In this document: positions 53,576 through 62,630 of the stretch, piece by piece
Layout: the number at the start of each line of letters is the position of its first letter
How positions within the stretch are numbered: position 1 is the first letter of the stretch
Assembly: GCA_030604885.1 (NCBI GenBank)
Contig: JAUVUZ010000001.1
Location: forward strand, 203,278-267,277
Length of the DNA stretch: 64,000 nt
Source: Alphaproteobacteria bacterium
GTDB taxonomy: Bacteria > Pseudomonadota > Alphaproteobacteria > Rhodospirillales > Rhodospirillaceae
Direction of reading: 5' to 3'
Made by a program: the position numbers and the translations under genes
The notes under the pieces: model-generated
The model's input: only the letters and a program-made list of their open reading frames with translations
Told to the model about the DNA's origin: nothing
Databases searched by the model: none

Positions 53576-54778
53576 ATGAACCGTCGGTCCTTTTTGAAAT
53601 CCGGTCTCGCCGCGTCCTCCCTCCTGGCCGCCCCGTCGCTGTTGCGCCCGGCGATGGCGGCGACGCCGGTGACGATCCACGGCCTCAAGTCGATGTCGGG
53701 CGCGTTCGCGAGCTACGGCAAGTTCGCCGAAATGGGGTCCAAGCTCGCGGTGCAGGATTTCGGGCCGGTGCTGGGCGCCCCGGCGGATTACGTCACCATC
53801 GACACCGAGGGCAACCCGGGCAAGGCGGTGCGCAAGGTGCAGGAGGCGATCCAGCAGCAGGGGGCGAAGTTCTTCCAGGGCTGCACGCTTTCCTCCACCG
53901 CGCTCGCGGTGGGCAAGGAGGTGGCCAAGGCGGGCGGCGTGTTCATGACCCCGGCGGGCGCCGACGAGATCACCGGCACCGAGTGCAACGCCGCCACCTT
54001 CCGCTGGACGGTGCCCACCTACGGCGCCATCCACCAGACCGTCCGCCCGCTCGCCAAGGCGCTGCCGGACAAGAAGAAGTGGTACACCATCACGCCGCAA
54101 TACGTGTTCGGCGACGCGCTGCTCACCGCCGCCAAGGACCTGTTCAAGGAACTGGGCATCCAGCACGTCGGCAACAGCTACCACTCCACCACCGAGCAGG
54201 AGTTCTCGGGCTACCTCACCAACGCCATGGCGGCCCAGCCCGACGTGCTGCTGATCCTCAATTTCGGCGGCCAAGCCGCCAACTGTCTGCGCCAGGCCGC
54301 GAACTTCGGCCTCAAGAGCCAGATGACGGTGCTGGTGGCGTGGACCGCGGGTCTCGACTGGTTCCAGTCCCTCGGGCCGGAGCTGCTGGAGGACGTCTAC
54401 CTCGGTGCCCAGTACTGGCACCAGGTGGACACGCCGATGAACGCCGCCCTGGTGAAGCGGGTGAAGGAGGTCTACGGCATCACCCCCAACTATCCGCTCG
54501 CCGCCGACTACATCTCCACCAAGGTGATCCTGGAGGCGATCAAGCAATCCGGCTCCACCGACGGCAAGGCGGTGGCGAAGGCGATGGAGGGGATGACCTA
54601 CGACGGCCCCACCGGCAAGGAGACGATCCGCGCCCAGGACCATCAGGTGATCAAGGACTATTACCTCCTCAAGGGCAAGGCGAAGGCCCAGATGAAGGAT
54701 CCGGACGACTACGCGACGCTGGTGAGCCACGGCCAGTCGTTCCCGACCGGCGACGCCATCCTCTGCAAGATGGCCTGA
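53576..54778 (+). CDS. LivK-like periplasmic binding protein
   Basis: This protein of 400 residues has a Tat-type signal (NRRSFLKSG) and a Leu/Ile/Val-binding fold: HGLKSMSGAFASYGKF, AIQQQGAKFFQGCTLSSTALAV, YVFGDALLTAAKDLFKELG. It is the substrate-binding subunit of the following ABC system. Because of the linked carbamoylase and amidase genes the ligand may be an amide or ureide, not a branched-chain amino acid. Confidence 0.9.
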   Translation: MNRRSFLKSGLAASSLLAAPSLLRPAMAATPVTIHGLKSMSGAFASYGKFAEMGSKLAVQDFGPVLGAPADYVTIDTEGNPGKAVRKVQEAIQQQGAKFFQGCTLSSTALAVGKEVAKAGGVFMTPAGADEITGTECNAATFRWTVPTYGAIHQTVRPLAKALPDKKKWYTITPQYVFGDALLTAAKDLFKELGIQHVGNSYHSTTEQEFSGYLTNAMAAQPDVLLILNFGGQAANCLRQAANFGLKSQMTVLVAWTAGLDWFQSLGPELLEDVYLGAQYWHQVDTPMNAALVKRVKEVYGITPNYPLAADYISTKVILEAIKQSGSTDGKAVAKAMEGMTYDGPTGKETIRAQDHQVIKDYYLLKGKAKAQMKDPDDYATLVSHGQSFPTGDAILCKMA

Positions 54779-54788
54779 CCACCTCTCC

Positions 54789-54810
54789 GGGAGCGGCTCC
54801 GGCCGCTCCC
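54789..54810 (+). terminator. Stem-loop between binding protein and permease genes
   Basis: GGGAGCGG-ctccgg-CCGCTCCC (extendable by one pair) lies 11 bases past the livK-like stop without a T-run. In binding-protein operons such hairpins commonly allow higher expression of the first gene. Confidence 0.55.
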
Positions 54811-54834
54811 GCCACCCGCCCGGGGGCGCGCCGC

Positions 54835-55695
54835 ATGCTCAATCTCTACCTGTTCCAGATCCTCAACGGCCTCGGTCTCGGGATGATCTATTTCCTGATC
54901 TCGGTGGGGCTGACGATCATCTTCGGCCTGTTGAACTTCGTGAACTTCGCCCACGGCGCGTTCTTCATGCTCGGCTGCTATCTCTGCTATGCCCTGCTCG
55001 CCGCCACCGGGCAGTTCTGGCTGGCGCTGCTGGCGGGGCCGCTGGCGGTGGCGGCGCTCGCCTGGGGGGCGGAAAAGCTTCTGATCCGCCGCGTCTACCA
55101 CCTGCCGCACACCTTCCACATCCTCATCACCGTCGGCGTCGCGCTGATCCTGCAGGAAAGCGCGATCATGATCTGGGGGCCGATCGGCAAGAGCATCCCG
55201 ATCCCCGAGGCGCTCCAGGGGGTGGTGGCGATGGGCAAGTTCGCCTATCCGAAATACCGCCTGTTCCTGATCGGCTTTTCCGCCGTCATCGGCTTCCTGT
55301 TGTGGCTGCTGCTGGAGCGCACCCGCTTCGGCGCACTGGTGCGGGCGGGGTCGGAGAGCACCGAGATGGTGTCGCTGCTGGGGGCGGACATCTACAAGCT
55401 GTTTTCCCTCACCTTCGCCCTGGGCGTGGGACTCGCCGGTCTCGCCGGGGTGCTCTCGGGGCCGATCCGCGGGGCGCACCCGTTCCTCGGGCCGGAGGTT
55501 CTCGGCATCGCCTTCGTGGTGGTGGTGATCGGCGGCATGGGGTCGTTCGGCGGCGCGCTGGCGGGCGGGCTGCTGATCGGCCTGGTGCAGAGCCTGATGA
55601 CGACGATCTGGCCCGAGGGGGCGAGCCTGATGATCTACGGCGCGATGGCGGCGGTGATCCTGTGGCGGCCCTACGGCCTGTTCGGGAGGGCGTGA
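54835..55695 (+). CDS. LivH-type ABC transporter permease
   Basis: This protein of 286 residues has about eight hydrophobic segments; LTIIFGLLNFVNFAHGAFFMLG near the start and GGMGSFGGALAGGLLIGLVQSL near the end are LivH signatures. It is followed by the LivM-type gene after 1 base. Confidence 0.92.
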   Translation: MLNLYLFQILNGLGLGMIYFLISVGLTIIFGLLNFVNFAHGAFFMLGCYLCYALLAATGQFWLALLAGPLAVAALAWGAEKLLIRRVYHLPHTFHILITVGVALILQESAIMIWGPIGKSIPIPEALQGVVAMGKFAYPKYRLFLIGFSAVIGFLLWLLLERTRFGALVRAGSESTEMVSLLGADIYKLFSLTFALGVGLAGLAGVLSGPIRGAHPFLGPEVLGIAFVVVVIGGMGSFGGALAGGLLIGLVQSLMTTIWPEGASLMIYGAMAAVILWRPYGLFGRA

Positions 55696-55696
55696 G

Positions 55697-56671
55697 ATGG
55701 TCCCGCTTCCGAAAGGCGTGTGGGGCGGCACCACTCCGGCGGTGCTGGCGATCCTGGCGCTGCTGCCGGTCGCCGTGCCCTCGGCGACGCTCGCCACCGA
55801 GATCCTGATCTTCGCCATGGCGGCGCTCGCCTGCAACCTGCTGCTGGGCTACGGCGGCCTGTTGTCGTTCGGACAGGGGCTGTTCTTCGGCGTCGGCTCC
55901 TATCTCGCCGCGCTGGCGATGATCCACCTGGAGGTGGGGCTGGTGGCGGCGCTCGCCATCGCCGTGGCCGCCGGCGCGGCGGTGGCGACGGCGGTGGGCT
56001 GGCTCGCGATCCGCCGCACCGGCATCTATTTCGTCATGCTCACCCTGGCGCTGGCGCAGATGGGGTATTTCCTCGCCTACACCCTCTCCAAGTGGACCGG
56101 CGGCGACAACGGCCTGCTCGACGTGCCGCGCCCGCCCCTGGCGCTGTTCGGGGTGGAGTTGGCGAGCCTCGACGGCGCGTACGCCTACTACGCCTTCGTC
56201 GCCGTGCTGTTCCTGGCGGTGTACGTGGGGGCGCGGCGGGTGATCGACAGCCCGTTCGGCAGCACCCTGGTGGCGATCCGCGAGAACGAGGCGCGCGCCG
56301 CGGCGGTGGGCTTCGACACCCGGCACTTCAAGATGCTCGCCTTCACGCTCTCGGGCGCGGTCACCGCCCTGGCGGGGGCGCTCTACGCCATGCTCATCAA
56401 CTACGTGCCGCTCGACAACGTCGCCATCGCGATGTCCGAGCACATCGTCATCATGACCATCATCGGCGGCACCGGCTCGCTGCTCGGCTCGCTGCTGGGG
56501 GCGGGGACGCTGGTGCTGGTGGGCGAGGTCCTCTCGGCGATCTGGCCGCGCTGGCCGCTGCTGCTGGGGGTGGGGCTGATCCTGCTGGTGATGTTCCTCA
56601 GGCGCGGCCTGTGGGGCGGGGTGGAAAGCCTGATCGCCCGCTACCGGCGGCGGGGGGAGGCGGCGGAATGA
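55697..56671 (+). CDS. LivM-type ABC transporter permease
   Basis: This protein of 324 residues has the LivM features LGYGGLLSFGQGLFFGVGSYLAAL, YFVMLTLALAQMGYF, and ENEARAAAVGFDTRHFKMLAF. The stop overlaps the start of the ATPase gene (ATGA). Confidence 0.92.
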   Translation: MVPLPKGVWGGTTPAVLAILALLPVAVPSATLATEILIFAMAALACNLLLGYGGLLSFGQGLFFGVGSYLAALAMIHLEVGLVAALAIAVAAGAAVATAVGWLAIRRTGIYFVMLTLALAQMGYFLAYTLSKWTGGDNGLLDVPRPPLALFGVELASLDGAYAYYAFVAVLFLAVYVGARRVIDSPFGSTLVAIRENEARAAAVGFDTRHFKMLAFTLSGAVTALAGALYAMLINYVPLDNVAIAMSEHIVIMTIIGGTGSLLGSLLGAGTLVLVGEVLSAIWPRWPLLLGVGLILLVMFLRRGLWGGVESLIARYRRRGEAAE

Positions 56672-57420
56672 GCGCGTACATCCTCGAAACCCGCGATCTC
56701 GCCCTGGCCTACGGCGGCTTCCGCGCCGTCGACGGCGTCTCCCTGCGGGTCAAGGCGGGCACCATCCATTCGGTGATCGGGCCGAACGGCGCGGGCAAGA
56801 CCTCGCTGTTCCACTGCCTCACCGGCGGCCGCAAGCCCACCGAGGGCGACATCGTGTTCGACGGCCGCGACGTCACCCGCCGCCCGGCGCATGCGCGGGT
56901 GGGCATCGGCATGGCGCGCAGCTTCCAGGTCACCAGCCTGTTCCAGAACCTTTCGGTGCGCGAGAACCTGCGGCTCGCGAGCCAGGGGCGCGACGGCGAC
57001 CGGGCGCTGGCGTTCTGGCGGCCGGTGTCGGCGGGCCGGGCGCACCTGGAGCGCGCCGACCGCATCATGGAGCGGCTCAACCTCTCCGCCCGGGCGAACG
57101 CGGCGGCGGGGGATTTGTCCCACGGCCAGCAGCGGGTGCTGGAGGTGGGGATGGCGCTGTGCGGCGAGCCGAAGCTGCTGCTGCTCGACGAGCCGACCTC
57201 CGGCATGGGCATCGACGACATCCCGGTGATGACCAAACTGATCGCCGATCTCGGCCGCGACCACACGGTGATGCTGATCGAGCACAACATGGGCATCGTC
57301 ATGAGCATCAGCGACACCGTCACGGTGATGAGCCGGGGCAAGGTTCTGGTGGAGGGCAGGCCGGACGCGGTGCGCGCCGACGAGCGGGTGCGCGCCGCCT
57401 ATTTGGGGGAGGCGGGCTGA
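56668..57420 (+). CDS. LivG-type ABC transporter ATPase
   Basis: This protein of 250 residues has Walker A GPNGAGKT, LARSFQ-type region (GMARSFQVTSLFQNLSV), signature LSHGQQRVLEVGMAL, Walker B LLLLDEP and IEHNM. It is translated from an ATGA overlap with the LivM-type gene and its TGA overlaps the next ATG. Confidence 0.93.
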   Translation: MSAYILETRDLALAYGGFRAVDGVSLRVKAGTIHSVIGPNGAGKTSLFHCLTGGRKPTEGDIVFDGRDVTRRPAHARVGIGMARSFQVTSLFQNLSVRENLRLASQGRDGDRALAFWRPVSAGRAHLERADRIMERLNLSARANAAAGDLSHGQQRVLEVGMALCGEPKLLLLDEPTSGMGIDDIPVMTKLIADLGRDHTVMLIEHNMGIVMSISDTVTVMSRGKVLVEGRPDAVRADERVRAAYLGEAG

Positions 57421-58118
57421 TGGCGTTGCTGGACGTGGCCGACATCCATTCCTTCTACGGCAAGAGCCACGTGCTCGAAGGGGTGTCGCTCCAGGTGGGC
57501 GAGGGCGAGCTGGTGACCCTGCTCGGGCGCAACGGCGCGGGCAAGACCACCACCCTCAAGAGCGTCACCGGCGTCGTCCGCCCCCGCTCCGGCTCGGTGC
57601 GGTTCGCGGGGGCGGAGACGGTGGGCCGCGAGATCCACGAAATCGCGCGCGCGGGCATCGCCCTGGTGCCCGAGCACCGCGGCATCTTCGCGCTGCTGAC
57701 GGTGGAGGAGAACCTGCGCATCGCGGTGCGCGACGGCTGGTGGAAGCTCTCCGACGTCTACGACCTGTTTCCGCGCCTCTACGAGCGCCGCAGGAACGGC
57801 GGCAACGCGCTTTCGGGCGGCGAGCAGCAGATGCTTTCGATCGCTCGCGCGCTGCTCAACAATCCCCGCCTGCTGCTGCTCGACGAACCGACCGAAGGCC
57901 TGGCGCCGGTGATCGTCGACGAAATCGTGCGGGTGCTGGTGGACATCAAGCGTACCGGCATGTCGGTGCTGCTGGTGGAGCAGAACCTCGCGGTGTGCGA
58001 AAAACTCGCCGACCGCCACTACGTTCTCGAACAGGGCCGGATCGTCTATTCCGGCAGCGCCGCCGAATTCGCGGCGGATCGCTCGGTGCGGGACCGCTAT
58101 CTCGCGCTGGACGGCTGA
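57420..58118 (+). CDS. LivF-type ABC transporter ATPase
   Basis: This protein of 232 residues has Walker A GRNGAGKTTT, VPEHRGIFALLTVEENL, signature LSGGEQQMLSIARAL, Walker B LLLLDEPTEGLAP and VEQNLAVCEKLAD. It is the second ATPase and starts at a TGATG. Confidence 0.94.
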   Translation: MALLDVADIHSFYGKSHVLEGVSLQVGEGELVTLLGRNGAGKTTTLKSVTGVVRPRSGSVRFAGAETVGREIHEIARAGIALVPEHRGIFALLTVEENLRIAVRDGWWKLSDVYDLFPRLYERRRNGGNALSGGEQQMLSIARALLNNPRLLLLDEPTEGLAPVIVDEIVRVLVDIKRTGMSVLLVEQNLAVCEKLADRHYVLEQGRIVYSGSAAEFAADRSVRDRYLALDG

Positions 58119-58134
58119 AAGCAAAGGAAGCGTC

Positions 58135-59397
58135 ATGTCCAATCCCCCGCTCGCCAACCTTTCCGTGAACGGCGACCGCCTCTGGCAGTCGCTGATGGAC
58201 CTCGCGCAAATCGGCGCGACGCCGAAGGGCGGCGTCGCCCGCCTCGCGCTCACCGAGCTGGACGGTCAGGCGCGGCGGCTGTTCGTCTCGTGGTGCGAGG
58301 CCGCCGGGTTGACGGTCGAGGTCGACGCCGTCGGCAACATCTTCGCCCGTCGCGCGGGCCGCAACCCGGAGCTGCCGCCGGTGATGCTCGGTAGCCACAT
58401 CGACACCCAGCCCACCGGCGGCAAGTTCGACGGCTGCTTCGGCGTGATGGCGGGCCTCGAGGTGATCCGCACCCTCGACGACCTCGGCATCGCGACCGAG
58501 GCGCCGATCGAGGTGGTGGCCTGGACCAACGAGGAAGGCTCGCGCTTCCCCCCCTGCATGATGGGGTCGGGGGTGTTCGCCGGGCAGTTCGGCCTCGCCG
58601 AAACCCTGGCGAAGCGCGACGCGGAGGGCTTGAGCGTCGGCGACGAGCTGGCGCGCATCGGCTTTTCCGGCCCGCGCGCCGCCACCGGCCATAAGGTCGG
58701 CGCCTATTTCGAGGCGCACATCGAGCAGGGGCCGGTGCTGGAGGACGAGGGGCAAACCATCGGCGTGGTGATCGGCACCCTCGGGCAGAAGTGGTTCGAC
58801 CTCACCCTCACCGGCCAGGAGGCCCACGCCGGGCCGACGCCGATGCGCCGCCGCAAGGACGCGCTGCTGGCCGCCTCCCACGTCGTCCAGGCGGTCAACC
58901 GCATCGCGCTGGAGGCGGGGGAATACGCCTGCGGCACCGTCGGCTGCCTGTCGGTGTTCCCCGACAGCCGCAACGTCATCCCCGGCCGGGTGGACCTCAC
59001 CGTCGACCTCCGCCACTGGGAGACCGACGCCCTCGACGCGATGGTGGCGCACCTGAAGGCGGAGATCGCCCGCATCGAGGCGGGAATGGGCGTGGCGGCG
59101 GACCTGAGGCCCACCGCTGACTTCCCGCCGCTCGGCTTCCATCCCGAGTGCGTTTCGGCGGTGCGGCAGGCGGCGGGGCGGCTCGGGTTCTCGCACCGCG
59201 ACATCGTCTCCGGCGCCGGGCACGACGCGATCTTCCTGGCCGAGATCGCGCCCGCCGCGATGATCTTCGTCCCCTGCGAGGACGGCATCAGCCACAACGA
59301 GGCGGAGAACGCCAAGCCCGCCGACCTCGCCGCCGGGGCCTCGGTGCTGCTGCACGCGGCGCTCGCGCGCGCCGGTCTCGCCGCCAGGGAGGGCTGA
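58135..59397 (+). CDS. M20-family amidohydrolase (carbamoylase/allantoate type)
   Basis: This enzyme of 420 residues has the zinc motifs GSHIDTQPTGGKFDG, TNEEGSRF and AHIEQGPVLE, and a late GAGHDA. It matches N-carbamoyl-L-amino acid hydrolase, beta-ureidopropionase and allantoate amidohydrolase types. Its place 16 bases after the transporter suggests it hydrolyses the imported compound. The exact substrate is not known. Confidence 0.9.
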   Translation: MSNPPLANLSVNGDRLWQSLMDLAQIGATPKGGVARLALTELDGQARRLFVSWCEAAGLTVEVDAVGNIFARRAGRNPELPPVMLGSHIDTQPTGGKFDGCFGVMAGLEVIRTLDDLGIATEAPIEVVAWTNEEGSRFPPCMMGSGVFAGQFGLAETLAKRDAEGLSVGDELARIGFSGPRAATGHKVGAYFEAHIEQGPVLEDEGQTIGVVIGTLGQKWFDLTLTGQEAHAGPTPMRRRKDALLAASHVVQAVNRIALEAGEYACGTVGCLSVFPDSRNVIPGRVDLTVDLRHWETDALDAMVAHLKAEIARIEAGMGVAADLRPTADFPPLGFHPECVSAVRQAAGRLGFSHRDIVSGAGHDAIFLAEIAPAAMIFVPCEDGISHNEAENAKPADLAAGASVLLHAALARAGLAAREG

Positions 59398-59400
59398 GGC

Positions 59401-60801
59401 ATGACCGCCGACATCGGAACCCTGTCCGCCGCCGCGCTCTCCGCCGCCTACGCCGCCGGTGCGCTTTCGCCGGTCGAGGCGACGGCGGCGGCGCTCGACC
59501 GCATCCGCCGCTTCGACGGCGCCGTCAACGCCTACTGCGTGGTGGACGACGCGGGCGCCCTCGCGGCTGCGCGGGCCTCGGAAGCGCGCTGGCGGCGGGG
59601 CGAACCCCTCTCGCCCGTCGACGGCGTGCCCAGCTCGATCAAGGACCTGACGATGGTGAAGGGCCTGCCGCTGCGCAAAGGTTCGTTCACCACCGGCGAC
59701 GCCCCCTCGGCGGCGGACGCGCCCTTCACCGCGCGGATGCGCGAGGCCGGGGCGGTGATCCTCGGCAAGACCACCACCCCCGAGTTCGGCTGGAAGGGCG
59801 TCACCGACAGCCCGCTCACCGGCGTTACCCGCAATCCCTGGAACACCGGGCGCACCTCGGGCGGCTCCTCGGGCGGCGCGGCGGCGGCGGCGGCGCTCAA
59901 CATGGGGGTGCTGCACCAGGGGTCCGACGCGGGCGGCTCGATCCGCATTCCCTGCGGCTTTTGCGGCGTGTTCGGCATCAAGCCGAGCTTCGGCTGGGTG
60001 CCGCAGTGGCCCGCCTCGGCGATGACGACGCTCTCCCACCTCGGCCCGATCGCCCGCACGGTGCGCGACGCGGCGCTGATGCTGAACGCCGTCGCCCGGC
60101 CCGACGACCGCGACAGCTACGCCGGCACCGGCTTCCCCGCCGACTGGACGGCGTTCCTCGACCGGCCGCTGGAGGGCCTGCGCGTCGCCTATTCGCCGAC
60201 CCTGGGATACGCCACGGTGCGCCCCGACGTGCGGCGGGCGGTGGACGCGGCGGTGAAGGTCCTCGAAGACCTGGGGGCGACGGTGCGCCTTGCCGACCCC
60301 GGCTTCGCCGATCCGCTCGACCCGTTCAACACCCTGTGGCACGCGGGCGCGGCGAAGATTCTCGAAGGCATTCCCGAGGCGGAGCGGGCGCGCATGGACC
60401 CGGCGCTGGTGAAGATCGCCGAAGACGGCGCGGCGACGCCGATGGTGCGCTACATGCAGGCGCTCGACGTGCGCGCCGCGGTGGCGGAGACGATGGCGCT
60501 CTTCCACCGCGACCACGACGTACTGGTGACGCCGATGCTGCCGCTCACCGCCTTCGCCGCCGGGCGCAACGTACCGGACGACGGCGAGGACTGGGTGTGC
60601 TGGACCCCCTTCACCTATCCCTTCAACATGACGCAGCAGCCCGCCGCCAGCGTGCCCTGCGGCTTCGGCGACGACGGCCTGCCGGTGGGGCTGCACGTGG
60701 TGGCGGCGAAGTGGCGCGACGACCTGGTGATGCGGGTGTCCGCCGCGTTCGAGGCGGCGTGCCCGCAGCCCTTCCCCGAGGCGCCGGTCACGCCCGCTTG
60801 A
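59401..60801 (+). CDS. Amidase signature family hydrolase
   Basis: This enzyme of 466 residues has the Ser-cisSer-Lys triad: Lys in VPSSIKDLTMV, Ser pair in TSGGSSGGAAAAAA and GSDAGGSIRIPC. It is the last gene of the transporter cluster and starts 3 bases after the M20 gene. With the M20 enzyme it implies release of ammonia from an amide or ureide. It converges with the HWE kinase gene with a 14-base overlap. Confidence 0.92.
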   Translation: MTADIGTLSAAALSAAYAAGALSPVEATAAALDRIRRFDGAVNAYCVVDDAGALAAARASEARWRRGEPLSPVDGVPSSIKDLTMVKGLPLRKGSFTTGDAPSAADAPFTARMREAGAVILGKTTTPEFGWKGVTDSPLTGVTRNPWNTGRTSGGSSGGAAAAAALNMGVLHQGSDAGGSIRIPCGFCGVFGIKPSFGWVPQWPASAMTTLSHLGPIARTVRDAALMLNAVARPDDRDSYAGTGFPADWTAFLDRPLEGLRVAYSPTLGYATVRPDVRRAVDAAVKVLEDLGATVRLADPGFADPLDPFNTLWHAGAAKILEGIPEAERARMDPALVKIAEDGAATPMVRYMQALDVRAAVAETMALFHRDHDVLVTPMLPLTAFAAGRNVPDDGEDWVCWTPFTYPFNMTQQPAASVPCGFGDDGLPVGLHVVAAKWRDDLVMRVSAAFEAACPQPFPEAPVTPA

Positions 60802-62605
60802 GGCCCGACGACTCCGCCAGAAGCTCGGCGGCGGCGCCGAGGATTTGCTTGGAGGAGAACGGCTTGCCCACCACCCGCGCGGACTGGAAGGCGGCGGGCA
60901 GGCTCTGCCGCCCGTAGCCGCTCACGAACGCGAAGGGCACGCCGCGCGCCGTCAGCGCCGCCGCCACCGCGTCCACCGGCTCGCCGCGCAGGTTGCCGTC
61001 GAGGAACGCGGCGTCGAACGCCTGGGTTTCCACCGCCTCCACCGCCTGGGCGACGGTCGGCACCGGGCCGACCACGGTGGCGCCCTCCTCCTCGAGGATC
61101 GCCAGCATCTCCATGCCGATCAGCGGTTCGTCCTCCACCACCAGGATCCGCGCTCCGGCGGTGCCGGTGCGCGGCGGCGCCGGTTCCGGCTCGGGTGCGG
61201 CGTCGGTGCCGTTCGCCTGCGTCGCCGCCTCGGTGGGGCCGAAGGTGAGCGAGATTTCCCACACCACGCCGTGCGGCAGCCAGGACACCGTGGCGGCGCC
61301 GCCCTCGGCGCGGGCGCTCTGTTCGATCAGCGTGCTGCCGAAGCCGGTGCGCTGCGGCGGCGTCACCGCCGGGCCGCCGTCTTCTTCCCAGCGCAGGTCG
61401 ACGCCGTCCGGCCGTCGCGACCACGCGAGGCGCAGGCGGCCGGTGGCGTCGGCGAAGGCGCCGTATTTGTTGGCGTTGGTGCAGAGTTCGTGAACGATCA
61501 GCGCCAGCCGCAGGGCGGTGGCGGGGGGCAGCAGGATGTCGGGGCCGGAAATCTCGACCCGACCGGCGTCCAGGGTGCCCGGCTGCATCTGGTCGCGCAC
61601 CAGTTCGCCGATGGCGGCGCCGCTCCAGGTGGCGTCGCTCAAAATCGCGTGGGCGCTGGCGAGGGATTGCAGGCGGCCGAGAAAGGTGGTGCCGAAGCTC
61701 GCGAGATCGGTGCCGGTGCGCAGGGTCTGGGTGGCGATCGCCTGGACGTTCGCGAGGGTGTTCTTGACCCGGTGGTTGAGTTCGTCCACCAGCAGGCGCT
61801 GGGTCTCCTCGGCGCGCCGCCGCTCGGTGACGTCGAGGATCTGTACGGTGAGGGACTCCGGCCGCCCGGCGGCGTCGCGCAGCACCGAGCAATACCATTC
61901 GCAATCGAGCACCCGGCCGTCGGCGTGGCGGGTGGCGACCGCCTCCACCGCGCGCTCCCGCGCCGGGTCGGCAAGCAGCGCGGCGAGGCGGGCGGCCACG
62001 GCCCGGGCGGTGGCGGGTGCGAGCAGGCCGAAGCCGTCGAGGCCGAGACCGGTGACGTCGTCGGCCGCCCAGCCGAGCATGCGCTCCGCGCCCTTCGACC
62101 ACGACAGCACCCGCAGCTCGGCGTCGAACTCCACCGCGCCGAGGGGCGAGTTGTCGGTGTGGGCGTGGAGGCGCTGCAACGCGGCGTTGGCGCGGCGCTC
62201 GGCGGCGCGCAGTTCCTGGCGCTGGCGGCCGAGTTCGTAGAACACCTCGGCCTTGCTGCGCAGGATGAAGGGGTCCACCGGCTTCAGCACGAAGTCCACC
62301 GCACCCGCTTCGTAGCCCTTGAAGCGGCGCGCCTCGTTCTCGCCCGCGGCGGTGATGAAGATGATCGGCACCAGCCGGGTGCGGGCGGTGCCGCGCATCA
62401 GCTCGGCCAGCTCGAAGCCGCTCATCCCCGGCATCTGCACGTCGAGCAGCGCCAGCGACACGTCGTGCAGCAGCAGCAGTTCCAGGGCCTCGGCGCCCGA
62501 GCGGGCGGTGAGGATCTCCACCCCGTCGCGCTTGAGCAGCGCCGCGAGGGCCACGAGGTTTTCCTGCAAATCGTCCACGAGCAGGAAGCGGACCGGTTGG
62601 GTCAT
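60788..62605 (-). CDS. Hybrid HWE-type sensor kinase: REC-PAS-HWE-HATPase-REC
   Basis: This protein of 605 residues starts with a receiver domain (FLLVDDLQENL; phospho-Asp in LALLDVQMPGMSG), then a PAS domain (about 145-265), the HWE/HisKA_2 box LVDELNHRVKNTLANVQAIATQT with the phospho-His, an ATPase region with HELCTNANKYGAF, and a C-terminal receiver (ILVVEDEPLIGMEM; DAAFLDGNL). No membrane segment is present, so it is cytoplasmic. It lies 25 bases after the triple-receiver gene, so both likely form one phosphorelay. Confidence 0.9.
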   Translation of the reverse strand: MTQPVRFLLVDDLQENLVALAALLKRDGVEILTARSGAEALELLLLHDVSLALLDVQMPGMSGFELAELMRGTARTRLVPIIFITAAGENEARRFKGYEAGAVDFVLKPVDPFILRSKAEVFYELGRQRQELRAAERRANAALQRLHAHTDNSPLGAVEFDAELRVLSWSKGAERMLGWAADDVTGLGLDGFGLLAPATARAVAARLAALLADPARERAVEAVATRHADGRVLDCEWYCSVLRDAAGRPESLTVQILDVTERRRAEETQRLLVDELNHRVKNTLANVQAIATQTLRTGTDLASFGTTFLGRLQSLASAHAILSDATWSGAAIGELVRDQMQPGTLDAGRVEISGPDILLPPATALRLALIVHELCTNANKYGAFADATGRLRLAWSRRPDGVDLRWEEDGGPAVTPPQRTGFGSTLIEQSARAEGGAATVSWLPHGVVWEISLTFGPTEAATQANGTDAAPEPEPAPPRTGTAGARILVVEDEPLIGMEMLAILEEEGATVVGPVPTVAQAVEAVETQAFDAAFLDGNLRGEPVDAVAAALTARGVPFAFVSGYGRQSLPAAFQSARVVGKPFSSKQILGAAAELLAESSGLKRA

Positions 62606-62630
62606 CGGCGGTCTCCCGGGTTCGAGCGCG

